From Avena insularis (Eukaryota > Streptophyta > Magnoliopsida > Poales > Poaceae): DNA of 64,000 nucleotides. The stretch is taken from positions 241,206,292 to 241,270,291 of the forward strand of contig CM042687.1 in assembly GCA_023614405.1 (NCBI GenBank), read 5' to 3'. Shown here piece by piece: positions 11,489-22,886 of this stretch. Under the pieces are notes generated by a model that was given only the letters and a program-made list of their open reading frames with translations, had not been told where the DNA came from and did no database searches. A program made the position numbers and the translations under genes. The stretch's first letter is position 1; the number at the start of each line of letters is the position of its first letter.

Positions 11489-12024
11489 TGTTGGGGATAT
11501 GCTATATGGGTATCCTTATAGCATGTCTCTTATCCGACTAACCCGGGTGGCCCATAGTCGGTAGCATGGACTATGGCCTGCTGGGCAGCCCAGTTAGGTG
11601 GATCCAGAAGGGAGGCCCATGCCGGATAAAGGAAGGCTATGGTGGAGTCACCAGTGTACCCAGAGCCTTGGAGTGCAAGATACACAAGACTAGTAATAGA
11701 CGGTGTAGGACTCTGTGACCTGTCCGGCAGGACTTTTCCTTGTAACCCTAGGACCTGGTGACTATATAAGTCGGGCCTATGGGAGCCTTTAGGGCACGTT
11801 CATAGACAATCTCAAACAACCTCGCACAGCGAACCTATCTCTGTAACTCGGCGCATTGCCATTATAGTGATCTATAGCAGGAGTAGGATTCTGCCACCGT
11901 CGTGGGATCTGAACCTGGGTAAGATGTGTTACCTCGTACCCATCAACCGTCCTCCTTACCCCACATCTATAAACACGCACTATGAGGACCCCTCCATGGC
12001 ATACTCGTCGGCAATACCACGACA
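11489..12024 (+). repeat. 3' LTR of element A
   Basis: Starts TGTTGGGGATATGC directly after the purine-rich CCGGGGGCTAC and ends ACCACGACA. It matches the two LTRs of B at 16573 and 37293. A TATATAA box lies at 11763-11769. Length is 536 bases. Confidence 0.93.
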
Positions 12025-12990
12025 TCGTCCAACTCGGGCCGATGTTCCTCCGCAGCATGATGGTGTTCGAAAGGATGAACAGACACATCAAAGGATACAT
12101 TCGCAATAGGTCCTGTCTAGATGGAAGCATAGCCAAGGTCTTTCTGGCCGAAGGGTGCATCTCTTTCTGCACGAATTATCTAGACATTGAGAACCCTGTC
12201 GGTCTTCCCGTCAACAGGCACCTTGGCAAGCTCGACGGATCTGGTCACCGAGAGGGTCGTCGCATACTGCATCCAGACATCGATTTTCGAAGCGCAGACT
12301 TTGATCGAGCAAACCTAGTCGCGCTACAGCATTTAGAACTAGTCAATCCTTGGATACAGAAGCACAAAAGGTTAATCGAGAAGAAGTACAATGACCGGGG
12401 CATACAGAGGACGCAGGGAGAAATAATCAAAGAGCACAACTCAGATTTCACGCGTTGGTTTAGGCAGACGCTCCTTGATAATCCCCCGCACTCGCATTCT
12501 TCTGACACGGAAAAGATCATATTCACCTTGTCGCAGGGACCGATGCAAAACTTGGTGACCTATCAGGCGTATGATATCAACGGCTACACATTCTACACGG
12601 AGGAAAAGGACAACAAGTGTGATTATCAGAACTCAGGCGTAACGTCGGAATTCTACACCGATGACAACGTGAAGGAAAGATTCTACGGAAGAATCGAGGA
12701 GATCTGGGAGCTCGACTACTGTGGAGAAAAGGTGCCGATGTTCCGTGTCAGAAAAGAGCGTCGAAAGAGAAGACCGGTATTTCACAACCATGGTTATACC
12801 CGAAGCAGCCAAATCCAAGGCCGCCGGTGCGAATGTGGCCGCGAAAAATGAACCGTGGGTACTGGCTACCAATGTGGACCAATGTTTTTTCATTACCGAC
12901 CCGACAAATCCTAGCCGTGTTGTCATGAGGAGAGGAAAAATAAACATCATTGGAATGGATGGAGTTGCCAACGAGCAAGACTTCGACTAG
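12025..12990 (+). pseudogene. CACTA (En/Spm) transposase fragment
   Basis: Directly after the 3' LTR of A a transposase-like frame begins (LGPMFLR, then FERMNRHIKGYIRN, then YLDIENP), matching the end of the DUF4218 region found in plant CACTA transposases. Further on, VTYQAYDINGYTFYTEE, IEEIWELDY and, in another frame, WVLATNVDQCFFITDP match the DUF4216 region. A frame change near 12750-12765 and a TAG at 12988-12990 break it. The N-terminal part is missing and no CACTA terminal inverted repeats were found nearby. A frame that appears to start at 11982 only does so because it runs out of the LTR. The fragment was the insertion target of A. Confidence 0.8.
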
Positions 12991-13070
12991 TACAGGGATC
13001 CAAAGATTAAAGGGACCGATACGCACGTACCAGCGCATACTGGCCAAGGCGCTTCAAAAAGTAGCGGGAG
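12991..13070. other. Junction between CACTA fragment and repeat R
   Basis: This short stretch keeps the CACTA reading frame open after the stop at 12988-12990 but shows no recognised motif. From 13071 the sequence becomes homologous to 15901 onward, so the breakpoint lies at about 13071. Confidence 0.4.
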
Positions 13071-14404
13071 GCGTTTCTTTGGCTTTGCGGATCTCACTGT
13101 CCGGAGATCCACCCGGATCTGCGCAACCCCAAAGGGAGGCAGTGATGACTGGGTACCTACACCAAAACATGGTTGTTGCAGTACTTGTAGCACCAAATAT
13201 TTAAGAGTTTCTCCTGATGGGATCTCGGCAAACATGACCCCGCAACCACGTTGTCAATGCGGCTACGTACACATGAAACCGTGGTTTTGGAAATAGTCTA
13301 CTCTATAGGTTGCTAGGATAAATGAATTTAAGATGCTTGTAACAACTACTACTAGGATTGAAAGAAAACTAGAACAAAACTAATACTAGAGAGAGGTGAA
13401 TGCAATGAGATGAAATATTAATGCTATGATTCCTCAAGTAATGTTGTGTATACCGGTATTCATGATAAGTGTTTATGGAATAGCTATTAACTATAATTGT
13501 GGCGGTCCCTCATATATCGTTGTCTCCCACCGTTGATAAGTGGCAACTAGACAACTCAATTGTCCACACCCTCTAGGGACATGGGTCATCCTAGTGTATT
13601 AAGGTAACAAGACAAATCAAGGTAAACCAGAGAAAAGGCATTAAGTTCTGTGGACAACCGTACTCCTAAGCAAGTGTGCTAGTCACAAGATATCCCGTAT
13701 GTCACTTTGGGGTCAAGCAATTCATAACACTATACCTATCTAATCATGAGTGATCTGGGGGAACTCTGGGTGGTGGATCCTAAGATGCTATTGCCTCCGC
13801 AACTTATAGAAAATAGCTTATTAGTTCTACACATAGGCTTGTCAGGACCCAATGATAAGTTTTGTGACACTCCACGAATCCCTAGTAAATTCCTCAACAA
13901 TGGATTGGACGTCTCAAACCACTAGAATAATATCATGAATAGAACAATGTAAATAGAAAGAACAAACATATTAATTAACAAGAACACACCACACTTCAAT
14001 TAATCAAATCATCATAACATTAAAAAGGGGGTTCAAACCATATTACAACCCATCATGGAGACCATGACGGGGAAGGATGAAGGACTAGCGGTGATGGAGA
14101 TGGTGATGACGGTGCGGTGATGGTGGCGTTGGCGTGGTGATGGAGGCGTGCTCCTTCTCCTCCTATTCTTTCTTGGATGGCTTGATGGTGCTGATGGAGA
14201 TCTAGATCTTGGTGGAGCTTGAGAGGCTATGGAGGCAGCACGGCGGCAGGGCACCGCCATGGAGGCGATAGATGGGATCTAGATCTTGTATATGATGTAT
14301 TGTGGATTCCTTTCGCTCCTCCCCTCTTTATATAGGCCTTGGGAGTGCCCTAGGGTACCCATAAAACCGTCATATGACTTGGGGAAGGTTCTGAAGCTTT
14401 TCTG
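13071..14404 (-). repeat. Repeat R, copy 1 (uninterrupted; LTR-like, minus orientation)
   Basis: About 1.33 kb matching 15901-16572 plus 37820-38486. On the minus strand it has a CCTATATAAAG TATA-like box (14326-14336). The middle is AT-rich, and 14050-14260 is rich in GATGGTGATG-type triplets. It contains the uninterrupted form of the site into which B inserted in copy 2 (CTATA at 13730-13734). A short Cys-containing + strand frame occupies 13071-13294. Family not recognised; the LTR interpretation is inference from the promoter-like box and repeat structure. Confidence 0.6.
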
Positions 14405-15334
14405 GGGTCCTTTGGCACCCAAGGCACCACTAGGATGTCTATCGAGTGTGAGTTTACATGGCTTCCAACCCTAGATTCCCCCCCCCCCTCGGTGCCCAGA
14501 ACATAGAACCACTCCATGAATTGAGCCCAAACCCGGCACCTATCTCCATCTCGACATTGCAAGCGACTTCTCCAACTAGAGATTTCATGGTCATATGGAG
14601 AAATCTTGACTTTCCATTATCTGAACCCGAAAAATCGGTGTTTTCCCAAAGGAGGTGCAAGATTATGGCGGGCCCAGGGGTCGGAGGCAATTTCCATGTA
14701 TACTACACCATGGTGCATGGTCATTCTCGGGAGGTGGGTATTTATCTCGTGGTTCAATCATATATTGTATTTATTTTGAGTTACGGCCCGATAAATGAAG
14801 TTTCTAACTATAAATACCCTATAAGACCCTCTCAATTTTCAGGGAAATGGTTTAGGGTGCCCCATGGGGTACCTAGGCTGGATGCATGCCTGGGTCCAAG
14901 ATTGCACCAACCATTGCGTTGCCGCGGCCATCAGCGGGTTTCGCCGTTTCTTTGGGAAGCACCAAACAAAATCTAAAAAAATGTGAAAACACCTCCTAGA
15001 GCCCTTACATGTGACCCACTGCCCTTATAAAATCATAAGAAAGTCATACCATGTCCTTTGGCACCCAAGGCACTACCATGATGTCTATCGAGTGTGAGTT
15101 AACATGGCTTCCAACCCTAGATTCCCCCCTTGCTGCCAGAACATGGATCCACTCCATGGATTGAGCCCAACCCCGGCACCTAGCTCCCTCTCGGCATCAG
15201 AAGCGACTTCTCCAATAAGAGATTTCATGGTCATTTGGAGAAATCTTGACTTTCCATTTTCTCAACCTGAAAAACCAGTGTTTTCCCAAAGGAGGTGCAA
15301 GATTAGGGCGCGCCCAGGGGCCCGAGGCAATTTT
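14405..15334. repeat. Two direct repeats (14409-14697 and 15056-15334) with spacer
   Basis: Both units start CCTTTGGCACCCAAGGCA and run about 280-290 bases, including ATGGCTTCCAACCCTAGA and TTTTCCCAAAGGAGGTGCA. They differ by scattered substitutions and by the length of a C-run at 14478-14490. The spacer 14698-15055 holds no recognised gene. Open frames here are short and not alike between the units at protein level, so I do not call them coding. Confidence 0.7.
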
Positions 15335-15900
15335 TTGAAATCTGGTCAAACCCAGGATAAAACCACGTTAACTAGATCGTTAACCTTGTAGAAACTATGC
15401 CTATTGTTAGGGTCTTATATAAGCCCCCCTCCTATCGCCCCCCCCCCCGTGGGTCCAGATTGATTATGCGTCTCAATTGGTAGGCACCGTTGGATTGGGG
15501 AGAATGGACGATCAGGATCATCCTTTGAAAGAGTGATCCGCGAGTAGGCATTTCTGCGTCCCTATTGTCCCTTGCAACCACAATGGGCCTATCTCCTTTA
15601 CTTTATAAACGCATCCGCGTGGCTGATGCTCAAACCACATTCGTTCCCTACAACTCGTGTCAGCACAAGCGTCGAATCCTGCCTGAAGAAACGGCGCCTC
15701 ACCATGGAGAGGTCCCATCTAAGCTTGCACGAGGCCGAGTTGTTCGCCCACTACGAGATACTCGTGCCTTAACAAGCGAGGCTGCTAGTCGGCTACAAGC
15801 TCAGCTACACCGGGGTGCCCATGGCACCGCTCTTGCGTGGTATCGCACTATCGAGGCATATCAAGGAGTGCCTCCGCCATTTGGCAGAGCGGAAGAGGGA
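15335..15900 (+). pseudogene. Unrecognised coding fragment with upstream TATA-like box
   Basis: A TATATAA box is present at 15416-15422, followed by a C-run. From an ATG at 15704 a frame reads MERSHLSLHEAELFAHYEIL, meets TAA at 15770-15772, then continues in the same frame through VGYKLSYTGVPMAPLLRG and HIKECLRHLAERKRE into REALLWLC at the start of repeat R copy 2, ending at a TGA near 15981. It is soluble and helix-rich in appearance, with no family I recognise. It may be a broken gene fragment or part of an unidentified element. Confidence 0.35.
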
Positions 15901-16572
15901 GCGGGAGGCGTTGCTTTGGCTTTGTAGATCTCATTGTCCGGAGATCCACCCATATCTGTGCAACCCCAAAGGGTGGCAGTGATGACTGGGTACCTGCACC
16001 AAAACAGGGTTATTGCAGTACTTGTAGCACCAAATATTTAAGAGTTTGTCCCGATGGGATCTCGGCGAACACGACCCCAAAACCACGTTGTTAATGCGGC
16101 TACGTACACACGCAAACCATGGTTTTGGAAATAGTTTATTCTATAGGTTGCTAGGATAAATGAATTTAACATGCTTGTAACAACTACTACTAGGATTGAA
16201 AGAAAACTAGAACAAAAGTAAAACTAGAAAGAGGTGAATGCAATGAGATGAAATATTAATGCTAGGATTCCTCAAGTAATGTTGTGTATACCGGTATTCA
16301 TGATAAGTGCTTATGGAATAGCTATTAACTATAATTGTGGCGGTCCCTCATATATCGTTGTCTCCCACTGTTGATAAGTGGCAAATAGACAACTCAATTG
16401 TCTACACCCTCTAGGGACATGGGTCATCCTAGTGTATTAAGGTAATAAGACCAATCATGGTAAACCAGAGAAAAGGCATTAAGTTCTGTGGATAAACATA
16501 CTCCTAAGCAAGTGTGCTAGTCACAAGATATCCCGTATGTCACTTTGGGGTCAAGCAATTCGTAACACTATA
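15901..16572 (-). repeat. Repeat R, copy 2, left part (interrupted by element B)
   Basis: Matches 13071 to about 13734 with scattered substitutions and ends with CTATA (16568-16572), the left target duplication of B. Repeat R resumes at 37820. Confidence 0.88.
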
Positions 16573-17097
16573 TGTTGGGGATATGCTATATGGGTACCCT
16601 CATAGCATGTCTCTTATCCGGATAACCCGGGTGGCCCACAGTTGGTAGCATGGCCCACGGCCTGCTGGGCGGCCAAGTTAGATGGATCCAGAAGGGAGGC
16701 CCATGCCGGATAAAGGAAGGCTACGGTGGAGTCACCAGCGTACCCGGAGCCTTGGAGTACAAGACACGCTAGACTAGTAATAGACGGTGTAGGACTCTGT
16801 GACCTGTCCGGCTAGGACTTTTCCCTATAACCCTAGGACCTGGCGACTATATAAGTCAGGCCTATGGGACCCTTTAGGGCACAAGTTCACATAACCTCGC
16901 ACGGCGAACCTATCTCTGTAACTCGGCGTATTGCTATTATAGTGATTTATAGCAGGAGTAAGATTCTCACCGTTGTGGGATCTGAACCTGGGTAACCTTT
17001 GTTACCTCGTACCCGTCAATCGTCCGCCTTCCCCCACGTCTCTAAACACGCACTGTGAGGACCCCTCCATGGAGTACTCGTCGGCAATACCACAATA
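16573..17097 (+). repeat. 5' LTR of element B
   Basis: Starts TGTTGGGGATATGC; a TATATAA box lies at 16848-16854. The end is slightly altered (CCACAATA versus CCACGACA in the other LTRs). Length is 525 bases. Confidence 0.92.
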
Positions 17098-17116
17098 GTT
17101 GGCGCCCACCGTGGGG
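17098..17116 (+). promoter_or_regulatory. Primer-binding site of element B
   Basis: TTGGCGCCCACCGTGGGG follows the 5' LTR directly, where minus-strand synthesis is primed by a tRNA. It differs from the TGGTATCAGAG initiator-Met type seen in C, D and H. The tRNA used was not determined. Confidence 0.75.
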
Positions 17117-20100
17117 CAAGAGGCGCTCCAGGATCTTCAGCGGGCGAGGACCAAGATCTTCGCGGGAATCGGCGAAACCGTAGCCATCGGTCGCGTTCTC
17201 TTCTCCGACAACATTTCGATCGTCCCTCCCGACGAGTTCTGGATCCTGGCAAAGACGAACCCTACGCGGTGTTGGATTGTTCCTATCAGAGACATCCACC
17301 TATTCATTGGCGAAACCGACTCTTACACTAGTTCCCTGGGAGTCGGAGGAGCATCAAGACCCGCACGGACCGCCTACGGGCAGGATATGTTCGCGGAAGG
17401 ATCGATTTCGGATCTCTCTTCGGAGTTTGCCGGCAAAGATCAGAAAAATTCAAGGCCCACCCAAACCGCCCCTGTGCAGGATATAAAGGTGGAAGATCAC
17501 TGCAAGTCCGCCGGCTTCGTCCGTGCATCTGGAGAGCAGAGATCCATGTTCGTCGGCGTGGTTACCATCTTTGATCTGGCGCGTTGCGTTTAGAGAGAGG
17601 GCGAAAACCCCCGCGATTACCTTGCTACATGGCTCCTTATACGGGCCGACCTGGCACACTACCCCAATGATGATGCCATGTATCACTTTGTGGAAGGACT
17701 AAACCACGGCACGTTTCTCCAGCATTCTCTAAGGCGGAAGCAGGCTTTAGGACGCCTTACCTTCGAAGGCATGGTAAACACCATCAACAACTATGCAGAG
17801 GACGAAGCAGCAGCTCAGACAGCGCTTGCGCTCATTGACGGAGCCCCTACGATTCAGCCACCGCCACCACCGCCTCCAGCCGCAATCGCCGCAGTTGCGC
17901 CACCACCTCCAGTCATCGTTGCCGCTGTTGCACCTCCAGCCCCCGTCATCGAGGAAGTCCTAGCACCCTCTGACTCTGTGATTGACGCACTATACGCCGA
18001 CTTCAGTGTAGATTCAGAGGAGATAGACTTCAGCCCAGAAGAGCTAGACTCCTCCATGCAGGAGATGGAGGAGGAGTACACGCGCAACGAGCAAGCCAAC
18101 AACATCGTCACATCTCGAGAGGTGTTCGTCACCATTGGGACGGCGATGGATGAAGATCAACCCGGACGAGCTCTGCCTACAGCTCTGGACAAAGGGAAGG
18201 GACCACTTGTTGCTGCCGACAATGATCATGCAAAGGTCATGCCCCCTCCGCCTAACCCAGTGCAACAGCCGCAGGAACTTGGCACTGGCCCGAGCAACAA
18301 CAACATCACAAACTTGCCACCTCCGGCATCTATGTCTGATGCTGCCCAAGTTACTCCATCTGATAGAGTGATGTACGGCAATCTCCTCATCGAGCCACTG
18401 ACCGTAGCTCATATCCGGAACGTGACCCAGCTTGACGAGAAGCGCTAGTAGCTGCTGGAGGAGGCATAGGCCATCGCGGAGCAAGGCGCTAAGCTAGATC
18501 GAGATCTGGTCAACGCGCAGAAATCCATAGAGAAAGCTAGAGCAATGGAGGCCGGGTACAAGACTCTGCTACAGCAGCAGAAGGCCAAGAAAGCTCTGGC
18601 TCGCGTCATCAACGATCCTGGTGTACGGCGAAACCTAGGATGGGCTCCCCCGAAGCCGGCACAGGCCAAGCCATACATTGACAGTGAAGGCAGGAAGGTG
18701 ATGCCCACTCCTCTCCTCAACCTCGCCGTCGCCAAGACCCTTCTGGAGCAGGATAGATCGCCCGAGGCGGTGGACCAGGTCTATGACCTAGTGGCCAAGG
18801 CGGTGAAGCAGTAGGAAAAGGCCACCTCTCAGAGGCTTGAGTCTGACCCAGCGTTTTGCCAGTCTAGCCAGCATAAGCCGCCAAGGGACAGATCTCCTCT
18901 TGATGCCGGGTCTCAGATGGGTACATCAGAACAAAGACAGAGGGATGCGCGCAATAGGAAGTATGCTATCCCCATATCCTCCGACCACGGAGAAAAGTCC
19001 CAATCTCGTCGCCCATCACCACTGCCCCGCTCCCCCGGCATCGCGAAGACCCCAAGGCTCACCGTCATACGGATATGCCCCCGCCAAGGCAGAGCGGCAT
19101 CGTCATCCGTGACAACATGGAGCAGACCCGTCATGACGGAGAGCGTAACCAGGGGCACAAGAGCAGGTCGCGCCATGACCCTCCGCATCCGGCAAGCAAT
19201 CACGACAGGCGTGAGGCGTCGCAGGAGGGTAATAGCAAGAAGGATAACCCACCGCCACCTCCACCTCCATCGCCACCTAGCAGTTACCATGGCGGAGGAG
19301 GCCCACATCATTCACGTAGCCTATCCCCTGTTGACAAGAAGAAAAGAAACCCGGAGCCATATTATGCACGTTCGCGGATCGATAAGATCCACGAGGCCCG
19401 GGAAGGACCATACCTAGGACCACGTTGCTTTGGACCTGCGATACAGTCCGCAACTTACCCCAAAGGTTTCCGGACTGATAGACCATCAAGCCCTATGACG
19501 GCACTGCTAAGCCAGCTACATGGTTGCAGGATTATGGCAACGCGGTAGAGATTGCCGGGGGTAATCCCAACGTTGTCGTCAAGTACCTCCCATTGATGTT
19601 GGCGGGTACAGCCCGTCAATGGATTGATGACTTGCCGGAGAAATCCATCTGCAATTGGTTGTACATGCAAGAAGCGTTCACCAAGAACTTCGAGGGTACG
19701 TACAAACATCCCTGCACTGTTGGCGATCTACAGCAGTGCATGCAAGAGAAAGACGAGACTTCTCGCGCCTACCTCTCCCGCTAACTGGATATGAAAAATT
19801 CCTGCGCGGGAGTGCACGCTCAGACCACCATGGCCGCCTTCATTGATGGGTTGGAAAGGGGCACGTTGCTCCGACATAAGATGAAGCGCTTGCAGGACAA
19901 TCACCAGCTTGACTTGAACCAGATGATTCAGTTGGCTAGTGAGTTCGCAGCTGCCGACAACAACGCTCGCGGATCTCTGCCGGCAACGGCCGTTCCAACT
20001 CAATCTTGGAGGAATAGCAGCACAAAGCAGAAAACCGCTCCAGAAGAAAAGAAAACTCCCGACATGGTCGCTATGACCTTTGCAGAATGAGGCGATGGCG

Positions 20101-20385
20101 GACAACGTGGCCGAGGACGGGGAGCTGGTCATGGGCAGCAGCGACGAAGTGAAACTACCTCGGCAGCGCTCCGTGTTCCCCAAACCTATGAAGAGTACCG
20201 CGATATGTCGTGCCACGTACACTTACGATGTCAACGGCAAGGCCACCCATACCAATCGACACTGCAAGTTTGTCAACGACCTCAAGGAGGACCCAGAAGC
20301 CGGCTACAAGCAAAGTCGGAAGAACAGGCCGTGAGGCAAGGGCAAGGGGAACAAGAAGGAGGAGGAATCCAAGGATTCAAGTGAC
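17117..20385 (+). pseudogene. gag: Gag polyprotein region of element B (broken)
   Basis: One frame runs from the leader to 18448 with only a TAG at 17591-17593; the true start codon is not resolved. It holds a first capsid-C-terminal-like piece (17570-17830, YLATWLL, FVEGLNHGTFL), an Ala/Pro-rich stretch (17850-17970) and acidic and coiled-coil segments. Stops then appear: TAG TAG at 18447-18452, another TAG near 18470 and TAG near 18813, each at CAG or CAA positions in A. A one-base deletion near 19040 shifts the frame. A second capsid-like piece is at 19560-19980 (YLSR, FIDGLERGTLLRHK), with a TAA at 19783-19785 where A has TGG. TGA at 20088-20090 is shared with A. A Cys/His knuckle-like segment (ATHTNRHCKF) follows near 20250. 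Confidence 0.85.
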
Positions 20386-21377
20386 ATGGACGAGGATGTT
20401 GACCCCAAGCACGCCGCCAGGAGCGACGGCAAAGGCAATAACCCCTTCGAGAAGAAGGCGGCAGTTTACCACACTTTCCTTGGCACCCCTACCGTCCGAC
20501 AACAGAAGACCTCTATGAGGATACTGATGGCTACTCTACCCCCAGTTCCCCAGTACCTGCGCTGGTCGGAGGTTCCAATTACTTGGGACAGGAAGGATCA
20601 CCCAGACCTTATCCATATGGAGAACCAATACGCCATGGTCATCAACCCCTTGATTGACGGCATTGAGATCACCAAATGTATGGTGGATAGTGGAAGCAGC
20701 ATCAACATCATGTACCTGGATACACTGCAGAAGATGAACTTGATGGAGCCAAACCTAAGGCGGACCAACACCATCTTCCACGGCGTAGTTCCTGGTCGGG
20801 AGGCTCAGTCCCTTGAGTTGGTCCCCTTCCACGGCGTAGTTCCTGGTGATGTTAATAATTACCGCCAAGAGCGCATGACCATTGAGGTGGTCCCCTTCAA
20901 GAGCGTGTACCACGTCATATTCGGCCGCGACATATTCCAAACCTTCATGGCCAAGCCATGCGTCGTCTACAACAAACTCAAGATACCCGGACCAAACGGT
21001 GTCATCATCGTATCCGGAATCTTTACCAAAGCAAGGGACTGCAAGATTAATGAAGCAGCCTACGCGGAAGCTGTCCTCTACAGCAAAGAATTCAAAGATA
21101 TCTAGAGAAAGGTCGATGCCTCAGAGATGCCCGCGTCGAAGAAACAGATCTCTGACTCTGCTCTAGCATTCAAGGCCGCCATCGAGACCAAGCCAGTGGA
21201 ACTTGTGGTAGGCGATGCCTCCAAGACCACCGCCATTGGGACGAACCTGGATCCCAAATAGGAAAGGGCGGTGGTCGAGTTCCTCCGTGAGAATAGGAAC
21301 ATCTTTGCCTGGCAACCTGCCGACATGAAAGGTATACCTAGGGAACTTGCTGAGCACAGCTTAAACATTGATCCAAA
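20386..21377 (+). pseudogene. pol: Aspartic protease of element B (broken)
   Basis: An open frame of 239 codons (20386-21105) carries the catalytic signature CMVDSGSSINIMYLDTL near 20680-20730, with an intact Asp-Ser-Gly. The stop at about 21103 (TAG) corresponds to CAG in A. Around 20810-20850 the sequence differs abruptly from A: a block including TTCCACGGCGTAGTTCCTGG occurs a second time about 53 bases after its normal position, replacing the A-type sequence. The linker to RT holds the TAG at 21259-21261 that A shares. Confidence 0.85.
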
Positions 21378-22886
21378 ATGCAATCTAGTGAAGCAACCTC
21401 TACGACGTTTTGGAGACGAGAAGAGATGGCTGGCTCGGAACTTTTGTGTTTTCTTGATGCATACTTAGGATACCACCAGATCAAGATGAGGAAGTCAGAC
21501 CAATTGGCCACTTCGTTCACTATTCCATACGGCACGTTTTGCTATGTTACGATGCCCTTTGGGCTGAAAAATGCAGGTGCTACGTACCAACGGACAATGC
21601 AACATTGCCTGCATGACCAAATTGGTCGGAACGTTCATGCCTATGTGGACGATATAGCGGTGATGTCTAAAAAGTCAAATGACTTAATCTCTGACTTAAA
21701 AGAAACCTTTGATAATCTCTGGAAATACAATATGATGCTTAACCCCAAGAAGTGCATCTTCGGGGTTCCAGCCGGCAAATTGTTGGGCTTCATCATTTCC
21801 CAGAATGGAATCGAGGTCAACCCAGAGAAAATCAAGGCCATCTTAAACATAAACCGTCCGACTTGCCTAAAGGACATTCAACGACTAACAGGTTGTGTTG
21901 CAGCAGTTAGTCGGTTCGTCAGCCGACTTGGAGAGAAGGCCTTGCCGCTGTACAAGTTGCTGAAGAAGGCGGACAAATTCACGTGGACAGACGAAGCAGA
22001 TGCAGCATTGAAGTAGCTCAAGGAGATTCTTTCCTAAGTGTCCATCATTGCAGCACCCGAGCCTGGAGAGCCCATGTTAATTTACATGGCGGCAACCAAC
22101 CGGGTAATCAGCATCATCGTCGTGGTAGAGAGGAAGGAACCAGGCTATGAGCACATAGTTCAACGACCAGTTTACTATGTAAGCGAGGTCTTGACGGAGT
22201 CCAGGCAGCGTTACCCGCACTACCAGAAGGTAGCTTATGGAGTATTCCTTGCTTCTCGGAAGCCGAGGCATTACTTTCAGGAGCACCCAATCACAATGGT
22301 GAGCAAGACTCCACTGTCCGACATTATCAACAACAGCGACGCTACGGGAAGGGTCGCGAAGTGGGGCATTGAACTTGCCGCCTTCGAGATCACCTACAAG
22401 AGACGCGAAGCTATCAAGTCACAAGCCTTGGCGGATTTTATTACAGATTGGATGGAGATGCCAGATGCTACTCCATTGCCGGAACCAGAGTACTGGGTGA
22501 TGCACTTTGACGGATCAAAGCTGCTCAACGGCTCGGGGGCTGGTGTACTGCTACAGTCACCAACTGGCTACAAGCTACACTACGTTCTGTAGATCCACTT
22601 CGAGGCTACGAACAACATGGCGGAGTATGAAGCACTCATTCATGGATTACGCTTAGCCAAGTATATTGGCATCAAGCGCATAGTTTGATGTGGAGATTCC
22701 GACTTGGTTGCCCAGCAGGTGGCTGGCATCTAGAATGCCCGGAACCCTATGATGGCGGCATATCGAGACGAAGTGGACGACATATCCAAGAGCTTCTTGG
22801 GCTACGAGGTCAAGTATGTACCTAGGGAGAAAAACGAGGCGGCTGATCTGCTGTCTAAGCTTGGATCAGGGCGCGACCGAATTCTG
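21378..22886 (+). pseudogene. pol: RT, RNase H and second RNase H of element B (deleted and broken)
   Basis: Relative to A, about 205 bases of the RT fingers region (A positions ~3733-3938) are missing at about 21426. The palm motif LDAYLGYHQI and an intact YVDDIAVMSKK box (~21640-21670) remain, followed by the thumb and first RNase H. Breaks include TAG at 22015 and TAG at 22590 (both CAG in A), TGA near 22688, and TAG near 22731 (TGG in A). The second RNase H keeps its MHFDGS start near 22500, which A has partly lost. Without the fingers deletion this RT would have the better active site of the two copies. Confidence 0.88.

Larger units (their letters stand above)
1..12024 (+). mobile_element. 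Element A: Ty3/Gypsy LTR retrotransposon (Tat lineage), 5'-truncated by window edge
   Basis: Order on the + strand is gag, protease, RT, RNase H, second RNase H, integrase, then a reverse-strand spliced gene, a purine-rich tract (11477-11488) and the 3' LTR. Position 1 matches about position 17684 of element B, so roughly 0.6 kb of internal sequence and the ~0.5 kb 5' LTR lie to the left. The second RNase H domain is diagnostic of the Tat lineage of plant Ty3/Gypsy elements (known of the family). The five bases after the LTR (12025-12029, TCGTC) are the expected target duplication, but the partner lies outside the window. The copy is not autonomous: stops, frameshifts and catalytic substitutions are seen across gag-pol. 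Confidence 0.9.

Noticed and set aside
11982..12024. N-terminus of the CACTA-like frame
   Set aside because: These codons come from the LTR of element A reading into the transposase fragment.
17099..17101. TTG at the PBS as the gag start codon of B
   Set aside because: It lies in the primer-binding site; a non-ATG start there is unlikely. The real gag start is unresolved.
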